64,000 nucleotides of DNA from assembly GCF_016820245.1 (NCBI RefSeq), contig NZ_JAFCAR010000002.1:106526-170525 (forward strand), in the 5' to 3' direction. Of the stretch, positions 51,377-59,368 are shown piece after piece (position 1 is the stretch's first letter; every line of letters starts with the position of its first letter). This stretch comes from Jannaschia sp. Os4 (GTDB lineage: Bacteria; Pseudomonadota; Alphaproteobacteria; Rhodobacterales; Rhodobacteraceae). A model generated the notes under the pieces. That model was not told where the DNA came from. It saw nothing but the letters and a program-made list of their open reading frames with translations, and made no database searches. A program made the position numbers and the translations under genes.

Positions 51377-51996
51377 GGGCGCTCCGATGCGGACGGCGGC
51401 GGGGGGAGGGGCGGTGTCGACAGAGGGAGATATAGCAGCTCGACGCCGTCGGTGAACAGGAGGCGCTGGCCGCGCGGCGTCTCGGTCAGGCGCATGGCCC
51501 CCGCCCGCAGCCGCCCGAGGGGGCCGTCGCCCTCGACCCGGCCGGGCGCGCGCAGGTCCAGCCGCTCGAGCGATCCCTCCATGCGCTGCGTGCGCAGGTC
51601 GTAGCCGTCGGCGGTGCCGAGGCGCACGTCGCCCTCCATCGTGACGGTGCGGTCCCCCGTGTCCACGATCGTCCCGTCGGCCCGCACCGCCGCCCGGCCC
51701 GCCGCGCCGTCGAGGACGAGGAAGGTCCGGTCCGCCGAGAGGCGCTGCGGACGCTCCGGATCGGGCCGCGCCGCGTCGGAGGTGAGCCGGTAGGGCGTGC
51801 CGGCCGAGGTCACGCCCGCCACGCGGGGCTTGGTCAGCTGCTGGTCGCGGGCGCGCTCGGAGACGTCGAAGGTCGCGTAGGGGAGCGCGTCGTCCGGATC
51901 GACGGTCCGCGCCAGCAGGAACAGCGACGACAGGAGCCCCAGCGCGATCAGGGGCAGGACGATCCGCAGCGCGGCGACGATTCTCGTGCGGTCCAT
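51373..51996 (-). CDS. lptC: LPS export inner-membrane protein LptC
   Basis: Anchors the periplasmic LPS bridge to the LptBFG complex. The 207-residue protein has one N-terminal transmembrane helix (about 9-29) and a periplasmic jellyroll. Sequence conservation in LptC is low, so the call rests on topology, the V-R-L-G-T-A-D-G-Y-D-L-x-T segment near residue 126 and position before lptA. The ATG at 51996 lies 17 bases after the exonuclease stop. It overlaps lptA by four bases. Confidence 0.88.
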   Translation of the reverse strand: MDRTRIVAALRIVLPLIALGLLSSLFLLARTVDPDDALPYATFDVSERARDQQLTKPRVAGVTSAGTPYRLTSDAARPDPERPQRLSADRTFLVLDGAAGRAAVRADGTIVDTGDRTVTMEGDVRLGTADGYDLRTQRMEGSLERLDLRAPGRVEGDGPLGRLRAGAMRLTETPRGQRLLFTDGVELLYLPLSTPPLPPPPSASERP

Positions 51997-52013
51997 GGGG
52001 CGGGTCCGGTCCC

Positions 52014-52637
52014 TCAGGAATGCGCGAAGATGTCCGTCTCGGGATAGCCGACCAGGTCGAGCCGCGCCCGCATCGGCAGGAAGTCCCAGCACGCCTGCGC
52101 CATCTCCATCCGGCCCTCGCGGACCAGCATCTCCTCCAGCTTGGGCTTGAGCGCGTGGAGGTGGAGCACGTCGGAGGCGGCATAGGCCATCTGCGCCTCG
52201 GACAGGTCGGCGGCGCCCCAGTCGGAGGTCTGCTGCATCTTCGAGATGTCGACGCCCAGCATCTCGTGGAGCAGCGCCTTGAGGCCGTGGCGGTCGGTGT
52301 AGGTCCGCACCAGCCGCGACGCGATCTTGGAGCACCAGACCGGCGTCGCCAGCGCCCCGAAGGCGTGGAACATCGCGGCGATGTCGAAGCGCCCGTAGTG
52401 GAACAGCTTGAGCACGCCCTCGTCGCGCAGCAGCGCCTCGAGGTTGGGGGCCGAGGACTGGCCGCGGGCGACCCGCACGAGATGCGCGGTGCCGTCCCCC
52501 GCCGAGAGCTGCACGAGGCAGAGGCGGTCGCGGTGCGGGTTCAGGCCCATCGTCTCGCAGTCGATGGCGACGGAGGCGCCGAAGGAGAGGCCGTCGGGCA
52601 GGTCGCCCTCGTAGAGCGTGATGGACGGTTGGCTCAT
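52014..52637 (-). CDS. RNase D-like 3'-5' exonuclease
   Basis: A 207-residue DEDD-superfamily exonuclease, probably trimming tRNA or other small RNAs. Catalytic residues visible are Asp26 and Glu28 (A-I-D-C-E-T-M-G), Asp85 in H-Y-G-R-F-D and the final Y-A-A-S-D-V-L-H-L motif of the DEDDy type. It lacks the HRDC domain of E. coli RNase D and is much shorter, like the compact alphaproteobacterial form. GAGGGG precedes the ATG at 52637. It leads the lptC-A-B run and is the next gene downstream of tRNA-Leu, separated by a hairpin. Confidence 0.92.
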   Translation of the reverse strand: MSQPSITLYEGDLPDGLSFGASVAIDCETMGLNPHRDRLCLVQLSAGDGTAHLVRVARGQSSAPNLEALLRDEGVLKLFHYGRFDIAAMFHAFGALATPVWCSKIASRLVRTYTDRHGLKALLHEMLGVDISKMQQTSDWGAADLSEAQMAYAASDVLHLHALKPKLEEMLVREGRMEMAQACWDFLPMRARLDLVGYPETDIFAHS

Positions 52638-52656
52638 GGACGACCCCTCTAACGCA

Positions 52657-52689
52657 CGAACGCCCGGTCCGCGAGGGACCGGGCGTTCG
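52657..52689 (-). terminator. Terminator hairpin of tRNA-Leu
   Basis: A 14-base stem, CGAACGCCCGGTCC with GGACCGGGCGTTCG around a 5-base loop, 11 bases downstream of the tRNA end on the minus strand. Only a short T-poor tail follows, so termination may be Rho-assisted. Confidence 0.65.
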
Positions 52690-52699
52690 GTGATACCCG

Positions 52700-52786
<87 letters not shown>

Positions 52787-52803
52787 GGCCCACGGTGGGG
52801 CGG

Positions 52804-52832
52804 CGCTTACCGGCGGTGCGATGGCCCGTCAA
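52804..52832 (-). promoter_or_regulatory. Probable promoter of tRNA-Leu
   Basis: Minus strand TTGACG (52832-52827) and TAAGCG (52809-52804) spaced by 17 bases, 18 bases before the tRNA 5' end. The -35 box matches five of six, the -10 box poorly. Confidence 0.5.
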
Positions 52833-52922
52833 TACGGGGACGGGGGGATATTTCGCGCGTCCCTTGCCGGGTGTCGTGGCGCGGTCTATCCCGCCCGTCG
52901 ACCGGACCGGAGGACGACCCAC

Positions 52923-53909
52923 ATGCAACGGCTCTGCACCATCTTCGGCGGCTCGGGCTTCGTGGGCCGCTACGTCGCCCGCCGCCTCGCCAAGCGGGGC
53001 TGGCGCGTCCGCGTGGCCGTGCGCCGCCCGAACGAGGCGCTGTTCGTGCGCACCTACGGATCGGTGGGGCAGGTGGAGCCGGTCTTCGCCAACATCCGCG
53101 ACGACGCCTCGGTGCGGGCGGCGCTGATGGGGGCGGACGCGGTGGTGAACTGCGTCGGGATCCTGTCGGAGGACGGGCGCAACACCTTCTCCGCGGTGCA
53201 GGCCGACGGCGCCGCGCGCGTGGCGCGCATCGCCGCCGAGCTTGGGCTGGAGCGCTTGGTCCAGATCAGCGCGATCGGCGCGGACGCCGGGGCGGAGGCC
53301 GACTACTCCCGCACCAAGGCGGAGGGCGAGGCCGCCGTCCTGCGCCACACGCCGCAGGCGACGATCCTGCGGCCCTCCATCGTGTTCGGCCCCGAGGACC
53401 GGTTCTTCAACCGCTTCGCGGGCATGGCCAAGGGCATCCCGGTCATCCCGCTGGTCGGCGGGGACACCCGGTTCCAGCCGGTCTACGTCGACGACGTCGC
53501 CGCCTGCGCCGCGCGCGCGGTCGACGGCGTCGCGGCGCCCGGCATCTACGAGCTCGGCGGACCGGAGGCGATGACCTTCCGCGAGCTGATGCGGACGATG
53601 CTGCGGGTCATCCGCCGCCGCGCGCTCCTCCTGCCGGTGCCGTTCTGGGCGGCGTCGCTGATAGGGTTCGGCCTCGACCTCGCGCAGACGGCGACGTTCG
53701 GGCTGTTCCACAACGGCGTGCTGACCGCCGACCAGGTGAGGAACCTGAAGCGCGACAACGTGGCGACCGGCGCCCATCCGGGGCTGGAGGCGTTCGGGGT
53801 CGAGCCCTCGGCGCTGGAGCCGATCCTCGACGACTACCTCTGGCGGTTCCGCCCCTCGGGGCAGTACGCGGAGATCAAGGAATCGGCGCGGCACCTGCGG
53901 GGGTCGTGA
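52923..53909 (+). CDS. NAD(P)H-binding protein of the complex I NDUFA9 family
   Basis: A 328-residue atypical short-chain dehydrogenase/reductase related to the NDUFA9 accessory subunit of respiratory complex I. The Rossmann motif is F-G-G-S-G-F-V-G (8-15); Q-I-S-A-I-G-A near 117 and Y-S-R-T-K near 130 replace the Y-x-x-x-K active site arrangement (Tyr/Lys retained). The C-terminal third includes a hydrophobic A-S-L-I-G-F-G-L-D-L-A segment that may touch the membrane. GGAGG lies upstream of the ATG at 52923. It may support complex I assembly or stability. Oxidoreductase activity is not evident. Confidence 0.87.
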   Translation: MQRLCTIFGGSGFVGRYVARRLAKRGWRVRVAVRRPNEALFVRTYGSVGQVEPVFANIRDDASVRAALMGADAVVNCVGILSEDGRNTFSAVQADGAARVARIAAELGLERLVQISAIGADAGAEADYSRTKAEGEAAVLRHTPQATILRPSIVFGPEDRFFNRFAGMAKGIPVIPLVGGDTRFQPVYVDDVAACAARAVDGVAAPGIYELGGPEAMTFRELMRTMLRVIRRRALLLPVPFWAASLIGFGLDLAQTATFGLFHNGVLTADQVRNLKRDNVATGAHPGLEAFGVEPSALEPILDDYLWRFRPSGQYAEIKESARHLRGS

Positions 53910-54058
53910 CCCCCCGCTCCCGCGGCCCGTCGCGGCGCCGCGCCGCCTAACCGGGGCGGAGGTCGTGCGCCCGGTCGCGCGGGGCCGGCTGCCACCCCCT
54001 CGCGCGCTACCGCACCATCGCGCCCGGAACGCCTCGTCCCGCGCCCCGGTTGACGTGC

Positions 54059-55420
54059 ATGTCCAAGTCCAGCCTCAACGCCCTCTCCGTCCCCCGCGCC
54101 CTGCTCAAGGTCGCCGGACCGATGGTCGTCGGAATCCTCGCCGTCCTGTCCGTCGGCCTCGTGGACGCCTTCTTCCTCGGGCGGCTGGGGGGCGACCCGC
54201 TGGCGGCGGTGGGGTTCATCTTCCCCGTGACGATGGCCATCGGCTCGCTCTCCATCGGCCTCTCGGCGGGGGCGAACGCGGTCATCAGCCAAGCCATCGG
54301 GCAGGATCGCGACGACGACTGCATCACCCGCATGGGCCTGCACGCCGTGGGCCTCGGCGTCGTTTTCGCCGTCCTCGCGGCGATGGCGTTCTTCTTCCTC
54401 GACGCGTGGCTGCTCGGCCTGATCGGGGCCGAGGGCGGCCCTCTGGAGGAGGCGCTGACCTACACGCCGTGGTGGTGCCTCTCCTTCCCGTTCCTCGTCA
54501 CCCTGATGCAGTGCGGCGCGATCTTCCGCGCCCACGGCGAGGGGACGACGGCGGCGGGGGTCATGGTGGCCTCGGCGGTCGTCAACATCGCGTCCACGCC
54601 CGTGCTGATCTTCGGCCTCGGCCCCCTGCCCGAGATGGGCACCGCGGGCGCGGCGGCGGCGACGTTCCTCGCGCAGTCGCTGGCCGCGATGCTCTCGCTG
54701 ACGATCGCGTGGCGGAAGGGCTTCCTCGCGCCGTGCGACGACGTCTGGGCCGAGCTGGGCGCGAACGCCCGCAGCATCGGCGGCGTGGGCGGCCCCGCGG
54801 CGCTTTCGAACGCGATCAACCCGGCGGGCATGGCGGTGGTGACGGGGGCCGTGGCCTCCGTGGGGGCGGCCTATGTCGGCGGGTTCGGCGCGGCGACCCG
54901 CGTCGAGAGCCTCGCCATGGTGCCGATGCTCGCGCTGTCGGCCGGGATCGGCCCCGTCGTCGGGCAGGCGTGGGGGGCGGAGGACCACGACCGCGCCCGG
55001 GAGGCGCTGAGGACCTGCCTGCTGATCTGCGTGGGCTACGGGCTGGCCGTGGCGCTCGCCCTGACCTTCGCCGCCGGACCCATCGCCACGCTCTTCTCCG
55101 AGGACGAGACCTCGCGGCAGGCGACCGCGACCTACCTGCGGATCGCGGCATGGTCCTTCTTCGCCTACGGCATCCTCGTCGTCGGCAACGCGGCCCTCAA
55201 CGCCATCAGCCGGGCCGGCCTGTCGATGACGGTCTCCATCCTGCGGGTGGCCGCGATCTACGCGCCGCTCGCGTGGCTGGGGGTGACGCTGTTCGGCTAT
55301 GCCGGGATCGTGGGCGCCACCGTGGTCGCGAACGTGGCGGCGGCGGGGATGATCGTGGTCGCGGCGCGGCGCTCCGGCCTGATGGCGTCGGGCGGCGACG
55401 CGGTCCCGGCTCAGGCGTAG
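54059..55420 (+). CDS. MATE family efflux transporter
   Basis: A 453-residue multidrug and toxin extrusion transporter with twelve hydrophobic segments arranged as two homologous halves; V-D-A-F-F-L-G-R-L-G-G near 38 and the E-x-x-x-M-V-P ... G-P-V-V-G-Q-A-W-G-A segment near 285-310 are typical. It likely exports cationic compounds in exchange for sodium or protons. The ATG at 54059 is preceded by no good Shine-Dalgarno sequence; a TTG at 54050 is an alternative. Its 3' end overlaps the uppP stop on the opposite strand by 10 bases. Confidence 0.93.
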   Translation: MSKSSLNALSVPRALLKVAGPMVVGILAVLSVGLVDAFFLGRLGGDPLAAVGFIFPVTMAIGSLSIGLSAGANAVISQAIGQDRDDDCITRMGLHAVGLGVVFAVLAAMAFFFLDAWLLGLIGAEGGPLEEALTYTPWWCLSFPFLVTLMQCGAIFRAHGEGTTAAGVMVASAVVNIASTPVLIFGLGPLPEMGTAGAAAATFLAQSLAAMLSLTIAWRKGFLAPCDDVWAELGANARSIGGVGGPAALSNAINPAGMAVVTGAVASVGAAYVGGFGAATRVESLAMVPMLALSAGIGPVVGQAWGAEDHDRAREALRTCLLICVGYGLAVALALTFAAGPIATLFSEDETSRQATATYLRIAAWSFFAYGILVVGNAALNAISRAGLSMTVSILRVAAIYAPLAWLGVTLFGYAGIVGATVVANVAAAGMIVVAARRSGLMASGGDAVPAQA

Positions 55421-56211
55421 GCCCACCAAAGCAGGAACACGCCCAGCCCCATGCGGTAGATCACGTAGGGGGTGAAGCTGACCGAGCGGAGCAGGCGCAT
55501 CATCAGGTGCAGCGCCGCGAGGGCGGCGACGAAGGAGAAGGCCGCGCCGATGGCCGCGTCGCGCATCAGGGGCCAGTTCGCCTCGGCCACGACGTCGCCC
55601 ACGAGGATCGTGCCGGAGGCGAGGATCGTGGGGATCGACATCAGCATGGCGAGGCGCGCCGCCTCGTGGCGCTCGTAGCCCAGCATCCGCGCGCCGGTGA
55701 TCGTGGTGCCCGAGCGGGAGGCGCCGGGGATCAGCGCGGCCGCCTGCCAGAGGCCGAAGACCAATGCATGCCTCGGGGACCAGTCGGCCTCGGTCCGGGT
55801 GGCGGGGCCGTAGCGGTCGAACGCCCAGAGCGCGATCCCGAAGGCCAGCGTGGCCCAGCCGATGACGGCGAGCGAGCGGAGGGCCTCCGCGCCGAGCAGC
55901 ACCTTCACGGCGAGGCCCGCGATCACGATGGGGACCGTCGCGATCAGGAGGTTGAGCGCGAGGCGCTCGTCCGCGCCCCGTCCGCCCCGGAAGAGCCCGA
56001 GCGTGCCACGCGCGGCGCGGGCGACGTCGGTGCGGAAGTAGAGGATCACCGCGCCGAGGGTGCCGACGTGGACGGCGACGTCGAGGAACGTGCCTTGGTC
56101 CGGCAGGCCCGTGAGTTCGGGCACGAGGATCAGGTGGGCCGAGGACGAGACGGGGAGGAACTCGGTGACGCCTTGCACGACCGCGAGAATCAGCAGGTAC
56201 CAGAGGGGCAT
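55411..56211 (-). CDS. uppP: Undecaprenyl-diphosphate phosphatase (BacA family)
   Basis: Membrane enzyme recycling the lipid carrier used for peptidoglycan and polysaccharide synthesis; overproduction gives bacitracin tolerance. The 266-residue protein has the two conserved motifs E-F-L-P-V-S-S-S-A-H-L (17-27) and G-A-S-R-S-G-T-T-I (about 163-171) between hydrophobic helices. It is convergent with the MATE gene and diverges from gltD over a 271-base gap. Confidence 0.96.
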   Translation of the reverse strand: MPLWYLLILAVVQGVTEFLPVSSSAHLILVPELTGLPDQGTFLDVAVHVGTLGAVILYFRTDVARAARGTLGLFRGGRGADERLALNLLIATVPIVIAGLAVKVLLGAEALRSLAVIGWATLAFGIALWAFDRYGPATRTEADWSPRHALVFGLWQAAALIPGASRSGTTITGARMLGYERHEAARLAMLMSIPTILASGTILVGDVVAEANWPLMRDAAIGAAFSFVAALAALHLMMRLLRSVSFTPYVIYRMGLGVFLLWWAYA

Positions 56212-56344
56212 CGGTCGCTCCGAATCGGGATCCGCGGGGCTTGTGGCCCGGAGGGCGACTCGGGGGAAGGGATGCGGTTTGGTCCGGATCGGACCTGTTG
56301 CATGGTGCGGGGAGATGGAGCGGCGGCCCGCCGCCGTCTTCGCA

Positions 56345-56400
56345 TAATATTTAGGTCAGTATTGTTGCCCTATATCGCCTATGGGGGCTTCCCCATGGGG
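56345..56400 (+). promoter_or_regulatory. AT-rich promoter/operator region upstream of gltD
   Basis: The gap 56212-56482 is G+C-rich except for an island at 56343-56375 (AATATTTAGG ... TATAT). It contains the imperfect dyad AGGTCA-N7-TGCCCT (56353-56371) and is followed by hairpin ATGGGG-GCTT-CCCCAT (56381-56396). This is the likely promoter of gltD with a binding site for an unknown regulator. No clear sigma-54 (GG-N10-GC) element is seen. Confidence 0.4.
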
Positions 56401-56482
56401 AAGGGGGGCGGTATGGGGGCGGCCTGAATGCCGGAGCGAGGGGTCCGAGGGGCCGGCCGGTGGGTGCCCGGGAGGTGAGACG

Positions 56483-57961
56483 ATGGCGAATCCGATGCTG
56501 AAGTTCGTGAACGTGCCGCGGATCACGCCGGAGAAGCGGGACGCGCCCGACCGGACGGACGACTTCGGCGAGATCTACCGCGAGTTCGCCGCCGAGCGCG
56601 CCGCCGAGCAAGCCTCGCGCTGCTCGCAATGCGGGGTGCCCTACTGCCAGTCGCACTGCCCGCTGCACAACGACATCCCCGACTGGCTGCGCCTGACCGC
56701 CGAGGGGCGGCTGCGCGAGGCCTACGACCTGAGCCAGATGACCAACACCTTCCCCGAGATCTGCGGGCGCATCTGCCCGCAGGACCGGCTGTGCGAGGGC
56801 AACTGCGTCATCGAGCAGTCGGGCCACGGCACCGTCACCATCGGGGCGGTCGAGAAGTACATCACCGACACCGCCTTCGACGAGGGCTGGGTCCAGCCCA
56901 TCGCGCCGAGCGTGGAGCGGGCGGAGTCGGTCGGCATCATCGGCGCAGGACCGGGCGGGCTGGCCGCCGCCGACATGCTGCGGCGCGCGGGCGTCCAGGT
57001 CACGGTCTACGACCGCTACGACCGGCCCGGCGGGCTGCTGTCCTACGGCATCCCCGGCTTCAAGCTGGAGAAGGAGGTCGTGGAGCGGCGCAACCGGCAG
57101 ATGGCGGAGGGCGGCGTGGAGTTCGTCACCAACTGCGAGGTCGGTCGGGACGTCACCTTCGCCGACATCCGCGCTAAGCACGACGCGGTGATCGTCGCCA
57201 CGGGCGTCTACAAGTCCCGCGAGCTGGGCGAGGAAGGCGCGGACGCGGACGGGGTGGTCAAGGCGATCGACTACCTGACCGCCTCGTCGAAGAAGTACTT
57301 CGGCGACGACGTGCCGGAGTTCGAGTCCGGCGAGCTGAACGCGGAGGGCAAGCGCGTGGTCGTCATCGGCGGCGGCGACACCGCGATGGACTGCGTCCGC
57401 ACCGCGATCCGGCAGGGCGCGACCTCCGTGAAGTGCCTCTACCGCCGGGACCGGGCGAACATGCCGGGCTCCCAGCGGGAGGTGATGAACGCCGAGGAGG
57501 AGGGCGTCGAGTTCGTCTGGCTGACCGCGCCGGGCGGCTTCGTCACCGAGCAGGCCGTGCGCAACGCCGAGCTGGGGCAGGTGTCCGACGCGGCCACGGT
57601 CTCGGGCGTGCGCGTGCTGAAGATGCGGCTGGGCGAGGCGGACGCCACGGGGCGGCAGCGCCCCGAGGTGATCGAGGGGGCCGACTACGTCGAGGACGCG
57701 GACCTCGTCGTCAAGGCGCTGGGCTTCGAGCCCGAGGAGCTGCCGACGCTGTGGGACTGCCCCGAGCTGGAGGTGACGCGCTGGGGGACGATCCGCGCCG
57801 ACTTCCGCACCCACGAGACGGGGCTGGAGGGCGTCTACGCGGTGGGCGACATCGTGCGCGGCGCCTCTCTGGTCGTCTGGGCGATCCGGGACGGGCGCGA
57901 GTGCGCCGAGGCGATCCTCGAGCGGTTCGCGGCCGGGTCCGCGGCGGTGGCGGCGGAGTGA
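56483..57961 (+). CDS. gltD: Glutamate synthase (NADPH) small chain
   Basis: Transfers electrons from NADPH through FAD to the large subunit during glutamate synthesis from glutamine and 2-oxoglutarate. The 492-residue protein has an N-terminal ferredoxin-like region with Cys clusters C-S-Q-C-G-V-P-Y-C (48-56) and C-G-R-I-C-P-Q-D-R-L-C (about 94-104), an FAD fold I-I-G-A-G-P-G-G-L-A near 153 and an NADPH fold V-I-G-G-G-D-T-A near 293. GGGAGG precedes the ATG. Two small genes lie between it and gltB on the same strand. Confidence 0.97.
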   Translation: MANPMLKFVNVPRITPEKRDAPDRTDDFGEIYREFAAERAAEQASRCSQCGVPYCQSHCPLHNDIPDWLRLTAEGRLREAYDLSQMTNTFPEICGRICPQDRLCEGNCVIEQSGHGTVTIGAVEKYITDTAFDEGWVQPIAPSVERAESVGIIGAGPGGLAAADMLRRAGVQVTVYDRYDRPGGLLSYGIPGFKLEKEVVERRNRQMAEGGVEFVTNCEVGRDVTFADIRAKHDAVIVATGVYKSRELGEEGADADGVVKAIDYLTASSKKYFGDDVPEFESGELNAEGKRVVVIGGGDTAMDCVRTAIRQGATSVKCLYRRDRANMPGSQREVMNAEEEGVEFVWLTAPGGFVTEQAVRNAELGQVSDAATVSGVRVLKMRLGEADATGRQRPEVIEGADYVEDADLVVKALGFEPEELPTLWDCPELEVTRWGTIRADFRTHETGLEGVYAVGDIVRGASLVVWAIRDGRECAEAILERFAAGSAAVAAE

Positions 57962-57990
57962 TGCCCGTCGCGCCCTCGGTGGGGGCAGGA

Positions 57991-58039
57991 CCGGGGCTCC
58001 GCCCCGGACCCCGGGATATTTCGGCCAAGAAAGGGAGGG
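57991..58039 (-). repeat. Intergenic stem-loop repeat, copy 4
   Basis: Inverted relative to copies 1-3: hairpin CCGGGGC-TCC-GCCCCGG (57991-58007), then ACCCCGGGATATTTCGGC and CAAGAAAGGGAGGG. It fills the gap between gltD and the GFA-family gene, 29 bases after the gltD stop. Confidence 0.8.
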
Positions 58040-58049
58040 CGGGCGCGTG

Positions 58050-58463
58050 ATGCGCGGTGCCTGCCTCTGCGGGGCCGTGACGGTGGAGGTGCGGGGCGAC
58101 CATGCCGCGCAGGCCGCCGACCTGTCGGCCTGCCACTGCGATCCGTGCCGCCGCTGGGCGGGCGCGGTGCTGTGGGGGTTCGAGGCGGCGCGCGGCGACG
58201 TGGACGTGACGGGGGAGGTTGCGTCCTACGCCTCGTCGGAGTTCGCGGAGCGGGTGTGGTGCCCGGCCTGCGGGACGCAGCTGTGGTTCGCCGATCTGGA
58301 CGGGCCGTACGAGCTGAACCCGGGGCTCTTCGAGGAGACGCGGGACTGGCCGCTGGCGCGGGTGGTCTATGCGGACCGGGCGGCGGCGCACGCGGAGATC
58401 GCGGGGGACCATGCCCGCCGGACCAAGGCCGAGTACGAGGCCACCGAGAGGCATGCCCCGTGA
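58050..58463 (+). CDS. GFA/CENP-V family zinc protein
   Basis: A 137-residue member of the glutathione-dependent formaldehyde-activating enzyme (GFA) family, a small zinc fold. The zinc ligands are all present: C5-L-C7, C28-H-C30-D-P-C33 and C71-P-A-C74. Many family members have no formaldehyde function, so the substrate is unknown. The ATG at 58050 follows a GTG at 58047 that could also start. AAAGGGAGGG from repeat copy 4 may serve as its ribosome site. Confidence 0.88.
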   Translation: MRGACLCGAVTVEVRGDHAAQAADLSACHCDPCRRWAGAVLWGFEAARGDVDVTGEVASYASSEFAERVWCPACGTQLWFADLDGPYELNPGLFEETRDWPLARVVYADRAAAHAEIAGDHARRTKAEYEATERHAP

Positions 58464-58589
58464 CCGGCGCTGCGGAGAGCGAGCGTGCGGTCAAGCGGAC
58501 GGTGCGGAGCCATGCGTTCGGCGCGTGCGGGCCGGTGGCGGGGCGGGCTGCGGCCCCCGCCGCAGGGGGGCATATGGCGTGCATCCCCC

Positions 58590-58663
58590 GTACACCCCCT
58601 GTACATACGGGCGTGCATACGTCCCGGTATGCGCGGGGCGCAATGGGTCAGGGGGGCTGACCC
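58590..58663 (+). promoter_or_regulatory. Cluster of three inverted repeats upstream of the hydrolase-like gene
   Basis: GTACA-CCCCC-TGTAC (58590-58604), GCATAC-GTCCCG-GTATGC (58615-58632) and GGGTCAG-GGGGG-CTGACCC (58645-58663) lie in 74 bases, the last touching the ATG at 58664. They could be operators or RNA hairpins that hide the start. The rest of the 200-base gap 58464-58663 shows no gene. Confidence 0.45.
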
Positions 58664-59368
58664 ATGAAGCGGAGCCTTGACCTCATCCTGCGCGACGACC
58701 TGCTCGCGCTGCGCTGGCTGCCCGGGACGACGGGGCGGATGGTGGTGGTGTTCACGGGCCTGAAGCTGGGCGTCGGGGGCGGGCACCCGACGGAGTTCGC
58801 GGGCAGCGCCTCGCAGGACGGGGACGCGGTGCTGTTCGTCACGGACCGGACGTCGTCGTGGTACTCGGCCCCCGGCCTGTGGCGTAGGGTCGTGACGTGG
58901 GTGCGCTACGTCCGGCGGTCCGAGCGCATCCGCGAGGTGCTGTCCTTGGGCACCTCGATGGGGGGCTACGGGGCGATCCTGCTGGCCAAGCACCTGCCCG
59001 TCACGCGCGTCGTCGCCTTCAGCCCGCAGGTGACGCGGGACGACGCCGTGCTCGAGGACGCGCGGTGGCGCGCGCTGGAGCATCCGCTGCCGGAGCGCGA
59101 CCTCGCCGCCGCCTGCGTGGACCGGACCGAGTACCTGCTGCTGGCCTCGGAGGGCTGCACCCTCGACCGGCGGCACATCGCGCGGATGCCGCGCACGCCG
59201 AACGTCCACCGGCTGCTGCTGCCGGGGCACCATCACAACGCGGCCGGACGGCTGAAGGCGGCGGGCCTCTTGGCCCCCGTCGTCGCCGCCTGCCTGAGCG
59301 GCGCGCGGGCCGAGGCCCGCCGCCTGATCGACACCGGGCTGCGGCCCGAAGCGGAGGCGCTGTCATGA
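58664..59368 (+). CDS. Alpha/beta-hydrolase-like protein of unknown function
   Basis: A 234-residue protein with the shape of a small alpha/beta hydrolase: a strand M-V-V-V-F near 26, the nucleophile elbow G-T-S98-M-G-G (96-101) and a late His pair G-H-H-H-N near 188 that could supply the catalytic histidine. No signal peptide. I do not recognise a substrate class. The ATG at 58664 sits at the end of an inverted repeat and lacks a normal Shine-Dalgarno sequence other than the G-run. Its stop overlaps the gltB start (ATGA), so it is translated with glutamate synthase. Confidence 0.7.
   Translation: MKRSLDLILRDDLLALRWLPGTTGRMVVVFTGLKLGVGGGHPTEFAGSASQDGDAVLFVTDRTSSWYSAPGLWRRVVTWVRYVRRSERIREVLSLGTSMGGYGAILLAKHLPVTRVVAFSPQVTRDDAVLEDARWRALEHPLPERDLAAACVDRTEYLLLASEGCTLDRRHIARMPRTPNVHRLLLPGHHHNAAGRLKAAGLLAPVVAACLSGARAEARRLIDTGLRPEAEALS

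Noticed and set aside
52834..52850. GGGGATATTTCGCG upstream of tRNA-Leu resembling the intergenic repeat core
   Set aside because: Only about 11 bases match and there is no CTTTCTTGG part or hairpin; at best a decayed fragment.
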